Positions 1-8,783 of a stretch of DNA of 64,000 nucleotides are shown here, in pieces (position 1 is the first letter of the stretch; each line of letters starts with the position of its first letter). This DNA is from Acidobacteriota bacterium (GTDB taxonomy: Bacteria > Acidobacteriota > UBA6911): positions 21,023 to 85,022 of the forward strand of contig JAAYAJ010000056.1 in the NCBI GenBank assembly GCA_012719455.1, read 5' to 3'. Below the pieces are notes generated by a model, which was given only the letters and a program-made list of their open reading frames with translations, had not been told where the DNA came from and ran no database searches. Position numbers and translations under genes: made by a program.

Positions 1-1
1 G

Positions 2-775
2 GGGCAAGGCGAGCTCGATCTTCCCGAGGCCTCGGTGTTCCTGACCGGCAGGAACGAATGGGTGCGGCAGGAGCACTGGCCGCCGCGGGAGGGCCGCCCG
101 ATGAACCTCTACCTGCGGGAGGGGGGGATGCTGGGGGGCGAACCGGCCCCCATCGGCGCCGCCGACGCTTTCGACCAGTACACGAGCGACCCGCGCCGCC
201 CGGTCCCCTACATCGACCGGCAGGCCACCGGGATGGCGCGGGATTACATGGTCGGAGACCAGCGTTTCGCCGCCGCGCGCGCGGACGTGCTGACTTATGC
301 CACCGCCGCGCTTGCGGAGGACATTACCGTCGCCGGACCGGTGATCGTGAGCCTGAGGGTTTCCACCAGCGGGACCGATTCCGATTTTATCGTGAAACTC
401 GTCGACGCCTACCCCGAGGAACCCACGGGGGACGGGACCGGGGCGCGGGACGGGTCGATGGGGGGGTACCAGCAATTGGTGCGGGGGGAGCCCTTCCGCG
501 GAAAATACCGCAACAGCTTTTCCCGTCCGGAGCCCTTCGTGCCGGGGCGGATCACCGCGGTGGAGTTTTCGATGCCCGATGTCTACCACACCTTCCGCCG
601 GGGCCACCGCATCATGGTCCAGGTGCAGAGCAGCTGGTTTCCGCTCGTCGACGTCAATCCGCAGAGTTTCGTCGACATCTACAGCGCCGACGAGAAGGAT
701 TTCCGGCCGGCGACCCAGCGGGTCTACCGTTCCCGGAGCGCGGCGTCTTCCGTCACCCTGGTCCGGCTGGAATAG
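2..775 (+). CDS. CocE/NonD (S15-type) hydrolase, C-terminal part only
   Basis: The reading frame is open from the first bases of the window and ends at TAG 773-775, so only the C-terminal ~257 residues are visible. The sequence resembles the C-terminal jelly-roll domain of the X-Pro dipeptidyl-peptidase / cocaine esterase family: a GxxxWR-like entry (TGRNEWVRQEHWPP), the segment VSLRVSTSGTDSDFIVKLVD, the stretch YRNSFSRPEPF, and the late block GHRIMVQVQSSWFPLVDVNP. In this family that domain packs against an N-terminal alpha/beta-hydrolase that carries the catalytic Ser-Asp-His. That half, with any signal peptide, lies upstream of the window, so substrate and location cannot be judged. The gene converges on hpnH. 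Confidence 0.85.
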   Translation, partial: GQGELDLPEASVFLTGRNEWVRQEHWPPREGRPMNLYLREGGMLGGEPAPIGAADAFDQYTSDPRRPVPYIDRQATGMARDYMVGDQRFAAARADVLTYATAALAEDITVAGPVIVSLRVSTSGTDSDFIVKLVDAYPEEPTGDGTGARDGSMGGYQQLVRGEPFRGKYRNSFSRPEPFVPGRITAVEFSMPDVYHTFRRGHRIMVQVQSSWFPLVDVNPQSFVDIYSADEKDFRPATQRVYRSRSAASSVTLVRLE

Positions 776-803
776 CCGGGGGATTCCCGGGGCCGCGTAC
801 GGC

Positions 804-1817
804 TCAGCGTATCATGGCGCCGATGGTGCGGAGCATGCCTGACGGGGAGCCGAAGGTGTCGTTGACGGCGCTGGCCTCGAAGCCGCTGTGGACCATGCAG
901 TTGATGCACTTGGGGTTGCCCGATCGCGGTCCGTACCTGTCCCACTCGGTGTGTTCGAGCAGTTCCGCAAAGGTCTTGCAGTGGCCCTCCTCGAGCAGGT
1001 AACAGGGTTTCTGCCAGCCGAACAGGCTGTATCCCGGCATCCCCCAGGGGGTGCAGTCGTAGTCCCTCGCCCCGGTCAAAAATTCGAGGAAGAGCGGGCT
1101 CTGGTTGAATTTCCAGTGTTTTTTGCGCCCGCGCAGCACCGCGGCGAACAACCGCCGGGTTTCCTCCTTCCGGAGAAAGTGCCGCCGGTCGGCCGCTTTC
1201 TCGTAAGGGTAGCCGGCGGACAGCGTCATCCCCTCCACCCCGAGGGCCATTGTCTCGTCGAAGAACGCGCGCACGCTTTCGGGATCGGCGTCGTTGAAAA
1301 GGGTGGTGTTGGTGGTGACGCGGAACCCGCGGCGAACGGCTTCCCTGATCGCCTCCGTCGCGATGCGGTGCACCCCCGCGCGCCCCACCGACCGGTCGTG
1401 GAACTGTTCGAGACCGTCGAGATGGACGTTGATGGTGAAGTACTTGTTGGGGCGGAAGTCGCCCAGCTTGTCCTTCAGGAGCAGGGCGTTCGTGCAGAGG
1501 TAGACATACTTCCCGCGCGCGATCAGCCCCTCCACGATCCCGGCGATCTGCGGGTGCAGCAGGGGCTCCCCCCCGGGGATGCTGACCATGGGGGCGCCGC
1601 ACTCCTCCGCGGCCTCGAAACACTGTTCCGGGGAGAGCTGTCGCCGCAGGATTTCCGGCGGATACTGGATCTTGCCGCACCCGGAGCAGGCGAGGTTGCA
1701 GCGGAAGAGGGGTTCCAGCATGAGGACCAGCGGATAACGGGCCGTCCTGGAGACCTTGCGCCCGACGATGTACCTGGCGACCGCCAGCATTTGCGATATG
1801 GGGACTCCCATGGTCAC
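804..1817 (-). CDS. hpnH: Hopanoid biosynthesis radical SAM protein HpnH (adenosylhopene synthase)
   Basis: A 337-residue radical SAM protein. The cluster motif CxxxCxxC is at C40, C44 and C47, inside the HpnH-typical context LMLEPLFRCNLACSGCGKI, followed by GGEPLLHP and YVYLCTNALLL. HpnH joins a 5'-deoxyadenosyl group to diploptene, the first committed step to C35 extended hopanoids in the inner and outer membranes. The start at 1817 is preceded by GGGAG at 5 nt; a second ATG lies two codons in. No other hpn gene (squalene-hopene cyclase, HpnG, HpnI) is in the window, so the pathway must be spread over the genome. The length matches the family. Confidence 0.93.
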   Translation of the reverse strand: MTMGVPISQMLAVARYIVGRKVSRTARYPLVLMLEPLFRCNLACSGCGKIQYPPEILRRQLSPEQCFEAAEECGAPMVSIPGGEPLLHPQIAGIVEGLIARGKYVYLCTNALLLKDKLGDFRPNKYFTINVHLDGLEQFHDRSVGRAGVHRIATEAIREAVRRGFRVTTNTTLFNDADPESVRAFFDETMALGVEGMTLSAGYPYEKAADRRHFLRKEETRRLFAAVLRGRKKHWKFNQSPLFLEFLTGARDYDCTPWGMPGYSLFGWQKPCYLLEEGHCKTFAELLEHTEWDRYGPRSGNPKCINCMVHSGFEASAVNDTFGSPSGMLRTIGAMIR

Positions 1818-1995
1818 GCTCCCGACCAGTGATCGTAACCTATCGCTGCGGGCGCCGCAATCCCCTCCTGGTCACGGGTTGAGCCCGGCGGGAATGCAAG
1901 AAAGGGACAAGCAATCATCCCGCGTGGTCATGGGGCGGGCGCCCGGACAGGCGGCGGTGGACGACCGGATCCTTCCGTGATAGCCTTTCCGCATT

Positions 1996-4389
1996 ATGAA
2001 AGCACCCGTATTCGGTTCCGGCGCACTCGATCTCATTGGCAACACTCCTCTTGTCCGGCTCCGGCGCCTGTGTCCCAACCCGGAGGTCGAAATCTGGGCC
2101 AAGCTCGAAAGCGTCAATCCCGGGGGATCGATCAAGGACCGGGTCGCCCGGTCGATGATCGAGGCCGCGGAGGCCGCGGGCGAACTGAGCCGGGACAAGA
2201 TCATCCTGGAGGCGACCAGCGGGAACACCGGAATCGGGCTCGCCCTGGTGGGCGGGGTGAAGGGGTACAAGGTCCTGCTGGCGATGAGCGAAGGGGTCAG
2301 CGAGGAGCGCTGCCGGATCCTGTCGGCGCTGGGCGCCGGGTTTCTCAAGACCCCGGCCCGGCTCGGCACGGACGGTGCCATCGAGGCGGTCTATCGTCTG
2401 AACCGCCAGGAGCCCGGCAGGTATTTCATCCCCGACCAGTACAACAACCCGGCCAACCCTCTGGCCCACTACCACGGCACGGCGGTGGAGATTTGGGAGC
2501 AGACCGGGGGGAGAATCACTCACCTGGTCGCCACCATGGGGACCTCGGGCACCCTCATGGGAACAGGCCGCCGGCTCAGGGAGTACAATCCCGCGATCCG
2601 CATCATAGGCGTGGAGCCCTACCTGGGGCACAAGATCCAGGGCCTGAAGAACATGAAGGAGGCCTACCGACCGGGGATCTTCGACCGGAAACGGCTCGAC
2701 TCCAAGGTCAACATTAAGGATGACGACGCCTTTGCGACCGCCCGGCTGTTGGCGCGGGAGGAGGGGCTGTTCGTGGGGATGAGCGCCGGGGCCGCCTGCC
2801 ACGTGGCCCTTGAGACGGCCAGAGGACTCACGGGCGGCGTCATCGTCGTCATCCTTCCGGACGGGGGGGACCGTTATCTCAGCACGTCCCTCTTCCAATC
2901 CTCCGTCCCCGTTGCGCGCCGGGAGCCCCAACTGGAGCTGTACGACACGCTCTCGCGTACCCAGCGGAGATTCCAGCCGCTCGAGCCCGGGAAGGTTTCG
3001 GTCTATTCCTGCGGACCCACGGTGAACGCCCCCCCCACCCTGGGCCTGCTGCGCCGCGTGGTGGTGGCCGACCTGCTGCGGCGTGTCCTGGAATACTGCG
3101 GATTCGAGGTTCGTCACGTGATGAATATCACCGACCTGGATGACAACACGATCCAGGAATCGATCCGGCAGGGGATAGGGCTCCGGGAACTGACAGACCG
3201 CTACACGGGCGAATTCATGAATTGCCTGGACCGGCTGGGGGTCAAGCACGCCTGGAAATACCCGCGGACCTCGGAACATGTCGACGACATGGTCGGCTTC
3301 GCGCGTGAGTTGGTGGGCGCGGGGTACGCCTACGAGAGGCTGCGCAGCGTCTATTTCGACATCAGCAGGTTCCCGAAGTACGGTGCGCTGAGCGGGCTCG
3401 ATTTCTCCAAGATCAGGGTCGGTGCCACCGTGGACCTGGATGAATACGACAAGGAGAACCCCAGGGACTTCACCCTGTTCAAGCGGTCCACCCTGGCCGA
3501 AATGGCGCACGACATCTTTTACGAGACCGAATGGGGCAACGTCCGCCCCAGCTGGCACGTCCAGTGCGCGGCCATGAGCAAGCGCTACTTGGGAGAGGAG
3601 TTCGACATCCACACCGGCGGCAGCGATATCCTATTCCCCCACCACGAAAACGAAATCGCCCAGTGTGAGGCGCTCCATGGCAAAGGGCCGGCGCGCTACT
3701 GGGTGCACTCGGGGCTGGTGCTGGCCGGGGGGAAGAAGATGTCCCGTTCGGCCGGAAACGCGGTGACGCTCGAGGACCTGCTGGGCGCGGGGTTTACCGC
3801 GCGGGAGGTCCGCTACCTGCTCCTGTCGGTCCACTACCGCCAGCCGCTCACCTATTCCCGGGAGGCCCTCCAGGCGGCCCGTGCCGCGCTCGGGCGGATC
3901 GACACCTTCGTTGCCCGGCTCAGGCTGTGCTCCGGCAAAGGATCGGGCGATTCCATCCAGGGCGCCGTCGATGAAATGACGGCCTCCTTCGAATCCGCCC
4001 TGGAAGCCGACCTCAACGTCCCCAAGGCCTTGGGGGCCCTGTTTCTCCTGATCCGGCAGGTGAACCCGCTGCTGGCGGGCCAGGGGGTGTCGCGCAAGGA
4101 TGCTGACCTGGCGCTCGCGGCTCTGGACAGGATCAACTCGGTGCTGGGATTTGTCGACCTCGACCCGGCGGAAGCCGCACCGGCGGATCCCGAGGTGGAG
4201 GCCCTGATCGCCCGGCGCGAGGAGGCGCGGGAAAGGAAGGATTACGCCGAAGCGGACCGTATCCGCGCGGAACTGGGAAAGCGCCACATCGTCCTGGAGG
4301 ACACGCCCTACGGGACGATCCATTGGACGGCCTCTCCGCCGGCCGAAGGCCCGACCGGGACCTCCTCCCCCTCTTCATCCTCCCAATGA
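1996..4389 (+). CDS. Fusion: PLP-dependent cysteine synthase/CBS-like domain + cysteinyl-tRNA synthetase domain
   Basis: One uninterrupted 797-residue frame encodes two enzymes. Residues 1-310 are a CysK/CBS-type fold-II PLP enzyme, with SIKDR (PLP Lys47), TSGNTG 74-79, GTSGTLMGTG 182-191 and GHKIQGL 211-217. Residues ~313-780 are a class Ia cysteinyl-tRNA synthetase, with CGPTV 339-343, WHVQC 520-524 and HHENE 549-553. The four expected zinc ligands (C339, C524, H549, E553) are present, and KMSRS is at 581-585. The HIGH-motif position reads TLGL (348-351) where cysteinyl-tRNA synthetases normally have HIGN, so the ATP-binding signature is degenerate. Either it is a working bifunctional enzyme or the tRNA-ligase half has a new role. 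There is no RBS worth naming; the ATG was chosen because homology begins at residue ~10. Confidence 0.9.
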   Translation: MKAPVFGSGALDLIGNTPLVRLRRLCPNPEVEIWAKLESVNPGGSIKDRVARSMIEAAEAAGELSRDKIILEATSGNTGIGLALVGGVKGYKVLLAMSEGVSEERCRILSALGAGFLKTPARLGTDGAIEAVYRLNRQEPGRYFIPDQYNNPANPLAHYHGTAVEIWEQTGGRITHLVATMGTSGTLMGTGRRLREYNPAIRIIGVEPYLGHKIQGLKNMKEAYRPGIFDRKRLDSKVNIKDDDAFATARLLAREEGLFVGMSAGAACHVALETARGLTGGVIVVILPDGGDRYLSTSLFQSSVPVARREPQLELYDTLSRTQRRFQPLEPGKVSVYSCGPTVNAPPTLGLLRRVVVADLLRRVLEYCGFEVRHVMNITDLDDNTIQESIRQGIGLRELTDRYTGEFMNCLDRLGVKHAWKYPRTSEHVDDMVGFARELVGAGYAYERLRSVYFDISRFPKYGALSGLDFSKIRVGATVDLDEYDKENPRDFTLFKRSTLAEMAHDIFYETEWGNVRPSWHVQCAAMSKRYLGEEFDIHTGGSDILFPHHENEIAQCEALHGKGPARYWVHSGLVLAGGKKMSRSAGNAVTLEDLLGAGFTAREVRYLLLSVHYRQPLTYSREALQAARAALGRIDTFVARLRLCSGKGSGDSIQGAVDEMTASFESALEADLNVPKALGALFLLIRQVNPLLAGQGVSRKDADLALAALDRINSVLGFVDLDPAEAAPADPEVEALIARREEARERKDYAEADRIRAELGKRHIVLEDTPYGTIHWTASPPAEGPTGTSSPSSSSQ

Positions 4390-4446
4390 TGACCCAATGA
4401 TGACCAACGATGAGGCCGGGCTCACGGCCCGAAACTAACCGATTCT

Positions 4447-4632
4447 TCACCCTCCGCTCGGGGCGCAATTCGCGGCGCCGCCTGCCGAGACCGAAGCGAA
4501 ACTGGAGACCTGCTCCTCCAGCCGGCCGCTCCCGCATTCGGGGCAGCGGACCTCTTCCGCCTCCCCGGCCCGGAGCACCAGTTTTTCGAATTCCGCCCCG
4601 CATTCGAGGCACATGTATTCGTAGAGCGGCAT
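4447..4632 (-). CDS. FmdB-family small zinc-ribbon protein
   Basis: A 61-residue protein starting MPLYEYMCLECG, the typical FmdB/CxxC_CxxC_SSSS start. Two CxxC knuckles (C8/C11 and C30/C33) are separated by an acidic linker, and the tail is rich in Ser, Ala and Gly. Such proteins are annotated as putative regulators, but the function is not established. GGAGGAAAC precedes the ATG closely on the minus strand. It lies downstream of rho on the same strand with a hairpin between them, so it probably has its own transcript. Confidence 0.85.
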   Translation of the reverse strand: MPLYEYMCLECGAEFEKLVLRAGEAEEVRCPECGSGRLEEQVSSFASVSAGGAANCAPSGG

Positions 4633-4719
4633 CGTGTCGTTTCCTCCTGTTCACTGAATAGGATCCCGCACGGGCCGGGGCAAATCCGGCCGCCGCTTTT
4701 TCCGCAAATCGCCGGTGCC

Positions 4720-4739
4720 GGAGGTCGGGCAGGACCTCC
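4720..4739 (-). terminator. Possible hairpin terminator after rho
   Basis: GGAGGTC (4720-4726) and GACCTCC (4733-4739) form a 7-bp perfect stem with a 6-nt loop, 5 nt beyond the rho stop codon. No U-tract follows, so termination strength is uncertain. Confidence 0.35.
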
Positions 4740-4744
4740 GCGGG

Positions 4745-6082
4745 TTAACCCTTGTTCAGTGAGGCGAGGAACTCCGCGTTGCTGTCGGACTTGTGGAGCT
4801 TGTCGAGCAACAGGTCCATCGCTTCGTCGATGGACAGGGGGTTCAGCACCTTGCGCAGGATCCAGATCTTGGTGAGGTCGTTTGCCTCCACCAGCAGTTC
4901 TTCCTTCCGGGTGCCGGACCGGTTGATGTCGATCGCCGGGAAGATGCGCTTGTCCACGAGCTTGCGGTCCAGGATGATCTCCATGTTGCCGGTGCCCTTG
5001 AATTCCTCGAAAATTACGTCGTCCATGCGGCTCCCGGTGTCGATTAGGGCCGTGGCCATGATCGTGAGGCTCCCCCCCTCCTCGATCTTCCGGGCGGCCC
5101 CGAAAAAGCGCTTCGGTTTCTCCAGGGCGTTGGCGTCGACGCCGCCGGAAAGCACCTTGCCGCTCGAGGGGATGACGGTGTTGTAGGCGCGCGCCAGGCG
5201 CGTGATGCTGTCGAGCAGGATGACGACGTCCTTCCTATGTTCCACCAGGCGCTTGGCCTTTTCCATGACGATTTCAGCGACCTGGACATGGCGCGAGGCG
5301 GGTTCGTCGAACGTGGAGCTGATCACCTCTCCCTTGACGGAGCGTTCCATGTCGGTGACTTCTTCCGGGCGTTCGTCAATCAAGAGGACGATGAGGTAGA
5401 CCTCCGGGTGGTTGGTGCTGATCGAGTTGGCGATGTTCTGCAGCAGCATGGTTTTGCCCGTCCTGGGGGGCGACACGATCAGTCCGCGCTGTCCCTTGCC
5501 GATGGGAGTGAAGATGTCCATCACCCGGGCGGAAAGGTTTTCGCGCACCGTTTCCAGCTGGATCCGCTCCTGCGGGTAGAGGGGGGTGAGGTTGTCGTAG
5601 AAGATCCGGTGGCGCGCCTCCTCGGGCGGCTCGAAGTTCACGGCGTCCACTTTCACCAGGGCGAGGTAGCGCTCCCCCTCGTTCGGCATGCGGATCTGCC
5701 CGGAGACGATGTCGCCGGTGCGGAGATCGAATTTCCGGATCTGGGAAGGCGAAATGTAGATGTCGTCGGGGCCGGGTAGATAGCTGTAATCGGGGGAGCG
5801 GAGGAAGCCGTAACCTTCCGGGAGCACCTCAAGCACCCCTTCCGAAAAGATGAGCCCGTGATTCTCCGCCTGGGCCTGCAGGACGGCGAAGATGAGGTCC
5901 TGCTTACTCAGCTTGCCCGCCTCGGCGATCTTGTATTTCTTGGCGATCTTCGCCAAGTCCTTGATATTCAGGGCCTGCAGCTCGCTGATGTGCAGCTGCT
6001 CCCCCTCTTTGTCCAGCGCCTCCTGGATCGGGAGCTTCTGGTTGCCGGCGACGTCCTTGGAACGGGTATCCTTTTCTGCCAT
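4745..6082 (-). CDS. rho: Transcription termination factor Rho
   Basis: A 445-residue hexameric RNA-dependent ATPase that ends transcription of untranslated RNA. In order it has the Rho N-terminal helical domain ([17 protein letters not shown], ~35-50), the CSD-type RNA-binding domain ([20 protein letters not shown], ~82-101), and the ATPase core with Walker A SPPRTGKT (~204-211), [17 protein letters not shown], and [13 protein letters not shown] chose the ATG at 6082 (MAEKDTR), with AGGTG 5 nt upstream, over the in-frame ATG at 6121. That one would add 13 residues and has no ribosome site. It is transcribed alone. Confidence 0.97.
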   Translation of the reverse strand: MAEKDTRSKDVAGNQKLPIQEALDKEGEQLHISELQALNIKDLAKIAKKYKIAEAGKLSKQDLIFAVLQAQAENHGLIFSEGVLEVLPEGYGFLRSPDYSYLPGPDDIYISPSQIRKFDLRTGDIVSGQIRMPNEGERYLALVKVDAVNFEPPEEARHRIFYDNLTPLYPQERIQLETVRENLSARVMDIFTPIGKGQRGLIVSPPRTGKTMLLQNIANSISTNHPEVYLIVLLIDERPEEVTDMERSVKGEVISSTFDEPASRHVQVAEIVMEKAKRLVEHRKDVVILLDSITRLARAYNTVIPSSGKVLSGGVDANALEKPKRFFGAARKIEEGGSLTIMATALIDTGSRMDDVIFEEFKGTGNMEIILDRKLVDKRIFPAIDINRSGTRKEELLVEANDLTKIWILRKVLNPLSIDEAMDLLLDKLHKSDSNAEFLASLNKG

Positions 6083-6217
6083 ATCACACCTGTTTTGTTG
6101 ATGATAGCTTGGCTGGTGCAAGTATCTATGTGGAACTCTGATGACCGCGGCCCTAAAGTGTAGAATGGTTTCCTGAAAATCTCCAGAAAATTCCGGGCGG
6201 ATGGGCGGGAGCGACCG

Positions 6218-6256
6218 CCCCCCGGAGCCGCGGCCCGGGGGAGCGGCTCCGGGGGG
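6218..6256 (-). terminator. Strong GC hairpin downstream of TPR paralog 1
   Basis: Perfect 14-bp inverted repeat: CCCCCCGGAGCCGC (6218-6231) and its complement (6243-6256), with an 11-nt loop. It begins 17 nt past the stop of the minus-strand TPR gene. There is no U-run, so it may act as a Rho-assisted terminator or 3'-end stabiliser. Confidence 0.55.
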
Positions 6257-6273
6257 ACGTTGTCGTGTTCGGG

Positions 6274-7341
6274 TCAGATCCCGAGATCGGTCTTGGCCTT
6301 GGCTAGAACTTCTTCGATTCCGTCGAGCGAGCCCGAGTGGCTCCCCTGGTAGATCTGCTCAAGGTACTGCTTGGCCCTGGGGGCCATGGACTTTTCGAGT
6401 ACCACGCACTTCGCGAATGGTTCCATGGCCGCGTTCTGCCCCTCGGTCTGCCACTTGCTCATCCCGATGTAGTACCAGGCGTCGTCCCGCTTGGGGTCGA
6501 ACCGGACCACCTTCTGGTAGGTTTCGAGCGCCGCGGGGTAATCCTTCTTCTGGTAGGCTTCCGCTCCCATCAGGCCGAAGGCGATGGCGCGGGTGGCGTT
6601 CCACTGGGCCTCCTGCATGTTGGGCGGCACCTTGTCGCCGTAGACGGCCATGATTTTGGCGAAGAGCGCGGTCGCGGCCGGGACGTCCTGTTTGCGCAGC
6701 TGCACGTCGGCCATCTGCAGCGCCGTCGTGTAGCCCAGGGGCTGGTCGATCGGCGCATCCGCCAGGATCTTCTGGCCGCACTCCAGGTACTTGTCGTAGT
6801 TCTCCATGGCGAGGTAGATGGCGGCCATTGTCTGGAGCATGGCGGCGTCCGGGGCGGCGGCGTAGATCGTCTCCGCCATTTCCGCGGCCTTGGGCAGGTC
6901 CCCGGCCCCGTAATGGGCGGCCATCTTTGTCCGCTGCATCAGCAGGACCGACGGGGAAAGCTGGTCCTTGAGGAACTCAGCCTCTCCCACGGGGATCTCC
7001 TCCGCCTTGACCTTTTCCACGGTGGGCAGGAGCTCCAGGAGTGCGTCGGCCATGGAGATCACCTTGGCCCAGTCCTTCTTTTCGAGTTGTGGGTTGATGG
7101 CCGCCTGGTAATCGGTGGCCACGTAAAGCAGGATTCTGGAAATCGGGTGCTCCTTGACGAAGCCGATCAGCAGGTCGGCCCGCTTGGCGACGTCCGCCTC
7201 TTTCTTGATCTCCTCGTACTGAGCGTAATCTTTCTTGTACTGGTAGTCGGAAAGAGGCGAGATTTTGTCCTGCAGGGCGAAGCCGCTGGCTCCACACAGC
7301 AATAGAATGGCTATTATCGAGCCGACAAGTCTTCGGGTCAT
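6274..7341 (-). CDS. Secreted tetratricopeptide-repeat protein, paralog 1
   Basis: 355 residues with a Sec signal peptide (MTRRLVGS, then a hydrophobic run to GASGFA, cleavage near residue 23), then helical TPR-like repeats. The clearest is residues ~258-320 ([20 protein letters not shown], then [20 protein letters not shown]). The ATG at 7341 is 8 nt from AGGAG; ATGs at 7347 and 7389 are in frame but less well spaced. The C-terminus ([20 protein letters not shown]) and the N-terminal block ([20 protein letters not shown]) recur in the genes at 21442-22443 and 57911-58939, so the three are one family. The function is unknown; periplasmic scaffold or protein-binding is an inference from the fold. 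Confidence 0.85.
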   Translation of the reverse strand: MTRRLVGSIIAILLLCGASGFALQDKISPLSDYQYKKDYAQYEEIKKEADVAKRADLLIGFVKEHPISRILLYVATDYQAAINPQLEKKDWAKVISMADALLELLPTVEKVKAEEIPVGEAEFLKDQLSPSVLLMQRTKMAAHYGAGDLPKAAEMAETIYAAAPDAAMLQTMAAIYLAMENYDKYLECGQKILADAPIDQPLGYTTALQMADVQLRKQDVPAATALFAKIMAVYGDKVPPNMQEAQWNATRAIAFGLMGAEAYQKKDYPAALETYQKVVRFDPKRDDAWYYIGMSKWQTEGQNAAMEPFAKCVVLEKSMAPRAKQYLEQIYQGSHSGSLDGIEEVLAKAKTDLGI

Positions 7342-7526
7342 AGTCATCACTCCTGAGAAAAAGCTCGTTTTATCGATGCAACACCGCAATCCATAAAGGC
7401 GCGGGGAGCCCCGGAACCTGGGTTGCGGGAGCTGGACTCCCCCTTTCCCGTTGAGTTCAGGTTCTTATGGACCGGCCCTTCCTGTCAAGGCAAAATACGC
7501 CCCCGCATGGTGCACGGCCCCGGCCT

Positions 7527-7931
7527 TCATGGCTCTATCCTGCTGAACATCCATTGATTCCCGGGATACCAACGCATCCGCCGCAACCGGTACGTCCCGG
7601 TCATTTTCGATCCCGCAAACCGCAGCTTCAGCTCCGCGGCCGCCTCCGGCCCGATTTCCACTTCCCCCTCGTCCCAGGCGATGACGGGTCCGCGGCCGAA
7701 AGCCTCTTCCTCGAAGACGGGGCTCGAAGCCGCCTCGACCGGGAAGCTCTCCCGCTCGATGGCCAGCCGCCTCTCTCCCACCCGCCGCGGCGGCTCCTTC
7801 AGCAGGGACCAGGAGCGCAGCCTGCGGTCCATGACCACCCTGAGGTCGTAATGGGGCCTCGCGGTTTTGTGGTAATGAATGACAAATCGCGAAATCAGCG
7901 GTTCGATCAGACGCTTGCTCCAGGCGCTCAA
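7527..7931 (-). CDS. Stand-alone LigD 3'-phosphoesterase-domain-like protein
   Basis: A 134-residue protein matching the N-terminal phosphoesterase (PE) domain of bacterial NHEJ ligase LigD: FVIHYHKTARPHYDLRVVMD (16-35), RSWSLLKEP, GPVIAWDEGEVE and LKLRFAGSKMTGTYRLRRMR. In Pseudomonas LigD the PE domain trims 3' phosphate and ribonucleotide ends using two His, Asp and Arg in HxxxxxHxDxR (here H21, H27, D29, R31, all present) plus a His and Tyr in a later HPxEY. Here that later motif reads FPVEA (63-67), so both are missing. The start is a TTG at 7931 without a clear ribosome site, the only start codon after the upstream stop that keeps the whole domain. Divergent from the STAS gene, 28 nt apart. 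Confidence 0.65.
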   Translation of the reverse strand: MSAWSKRLIEPLISRFVIHYHKTARPHYDLRVVMDRRLRSWSLLKEPPRRVGERRLAIERESFPVEAASSPVFEEEAFGRGPVIAWDEGEVEIGPEAAAELKLRFAGSKMTGTYRLRRMRWYPGNQWMFSRIEP

Positions 7932-7959
7932 ATATGCCAGTATTTTTGCCTAAACACTC

Positions 7960-8283
7960 ATGGATATCCAAGTCGAAACTAACGGGGAAGGTCGAATCAT
8001 CCGGATCGAAGGCAGGCTCACCTTGGAGCACTGCCCGGAAATCGCGCGCCGCATCGACGAGGTGCTTGCCGGGCGGCCGCGCAAAATCGTGCTCGATCTT
8101 GAGGCGGTCCCCTTCGTGGACAGCTCGGGAGTGGGGGAGATCCTGAGACTGTTCAAGAGGATGAGGGAGGTGGAGGGTGAACTCGTCCTGTTCCGTCCGA
8201 ACCGGAAACTGCGGAGCCTTTTCGCGATGTACCGTTTCGATCGCTTCCTGACCATCCGGGAACCCGGGGGCGGCGATGAATAG
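7960..8283 (+). CDS. STAS-domain protein (anti-sigma factor antagonist type)
   Basis: A 107-residue single-domain protein like SpoIIAA/RsbV. The beta-alpha pattern starts MDIQVETNGEGRIIRIEGRL, and the phosphorylatable-Ser loop is FVDSSGVGEILRLFKRM (52-68), where the DSSG serines are the family's kinase target. Such proteins release a sigma factor by binding an anti-sigma kinase when unphosphorylated. No kinase or phosphatase partner is next to it. The next gene starts inside its last codons (ATG 8276), pointing to translational coupling. No clear ribosome-binding site precedes the ATG. Confidence 0.85.
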   Translation: MDIQVETNGEGRIIRIEGRLTLEHCPEIARRIDEVLAGRPRKIVLDLEAVPFVDSSGVGEILRLFKRMREVEGELVLFRPNRKLRSLFAMYRFDRFLTIREPGGGDE

Positions 8284-8767
8284 GCCGGGACCCGTACGCG
8301 CCGGGGGGGTCCTTTTCTGTCTTGCCCTGCTGGCGCCGGTCCCCGCCGCCGGGGCGCAGCCGCGGCAGCGCCTCCCTGAAAACCCCCAGAACGCGGCGCA
8401 GGCGCAGAAACCCGTTCTGCTGAGCATCGCGCTGGCCGACGGCGCGGTGACGGCGGATATCGCCGACTGCCCGCTGCATGACGTGCTGGTGGAGCTGGCC
8501 GCGCGGACCGGCGTCATCTTCGAGGTCCGCAGCGAGCCCAATCCCCTGGTTTCCGTCCACCTCCGCGCGGTCCCGCTCCCGGAGGCGGTTGGGCGCATCG
8601 TCCCGGAAGGCAACATCGTGTTTATTCATGATGAGGCCGACCCGGGCCGTATCGCGCTGGTCCGCATCCTCCCTCGCGACGGCGCGGCGGTGCAGCCCGG
8701 CCTTCTCTATTTCGGAACCGGCAGGGTCACCGCCTCCGGCCGGTCAACCGGGGCCCCGGCCCCGTAA
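8276..8767 (+). CDS. Secreted protein with secretin/TonB short N-terminal (STN)-like domain
   Basis: 163 residues: a signal peptide (VLFCLALLAPVPAAGAQ, cleavage near residue 27), a Pro/Gln-rich linker, then a segment at ~46-120 with the pattern of STN/AMIN-adjacent secretin domains: VTADIADCPLHDVLVELAAR, TGVIFEVRSEP, LVSVHLRAVPLPEAVGRI, GNIVFI. In secretins this is the periplasmic N0-like subdomain, but here no secretin pore follows. It overlaps the STAS gene by 8 nt. The fold assignment is by pattern only; the role is unknown. Confidence 0.6.
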   Translation: MNRPGPVRAGGVLFCLALLAPVPAAGAQPRQRLPENPQNAAQAQKPVLLSIALADGAVTADIADCPLHDVLVELAARTGVIFEVRSEPNPLVSVHLRAVPLPEAVGRIVPEGNIVFIHDEADPGRIALVRILPRDGAAVQPGLLYFGTGRVTASGRSTGAPAP

Positions 8768-8783
8768 CGTTCAGGAAAAACCT

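Noticed and set aside
1915..3612. 565-residue minus-strand frame opposite the CysK-CysRS fusion
   Set aside because: Antisense shadow; composition is typical of third-position GC bias.
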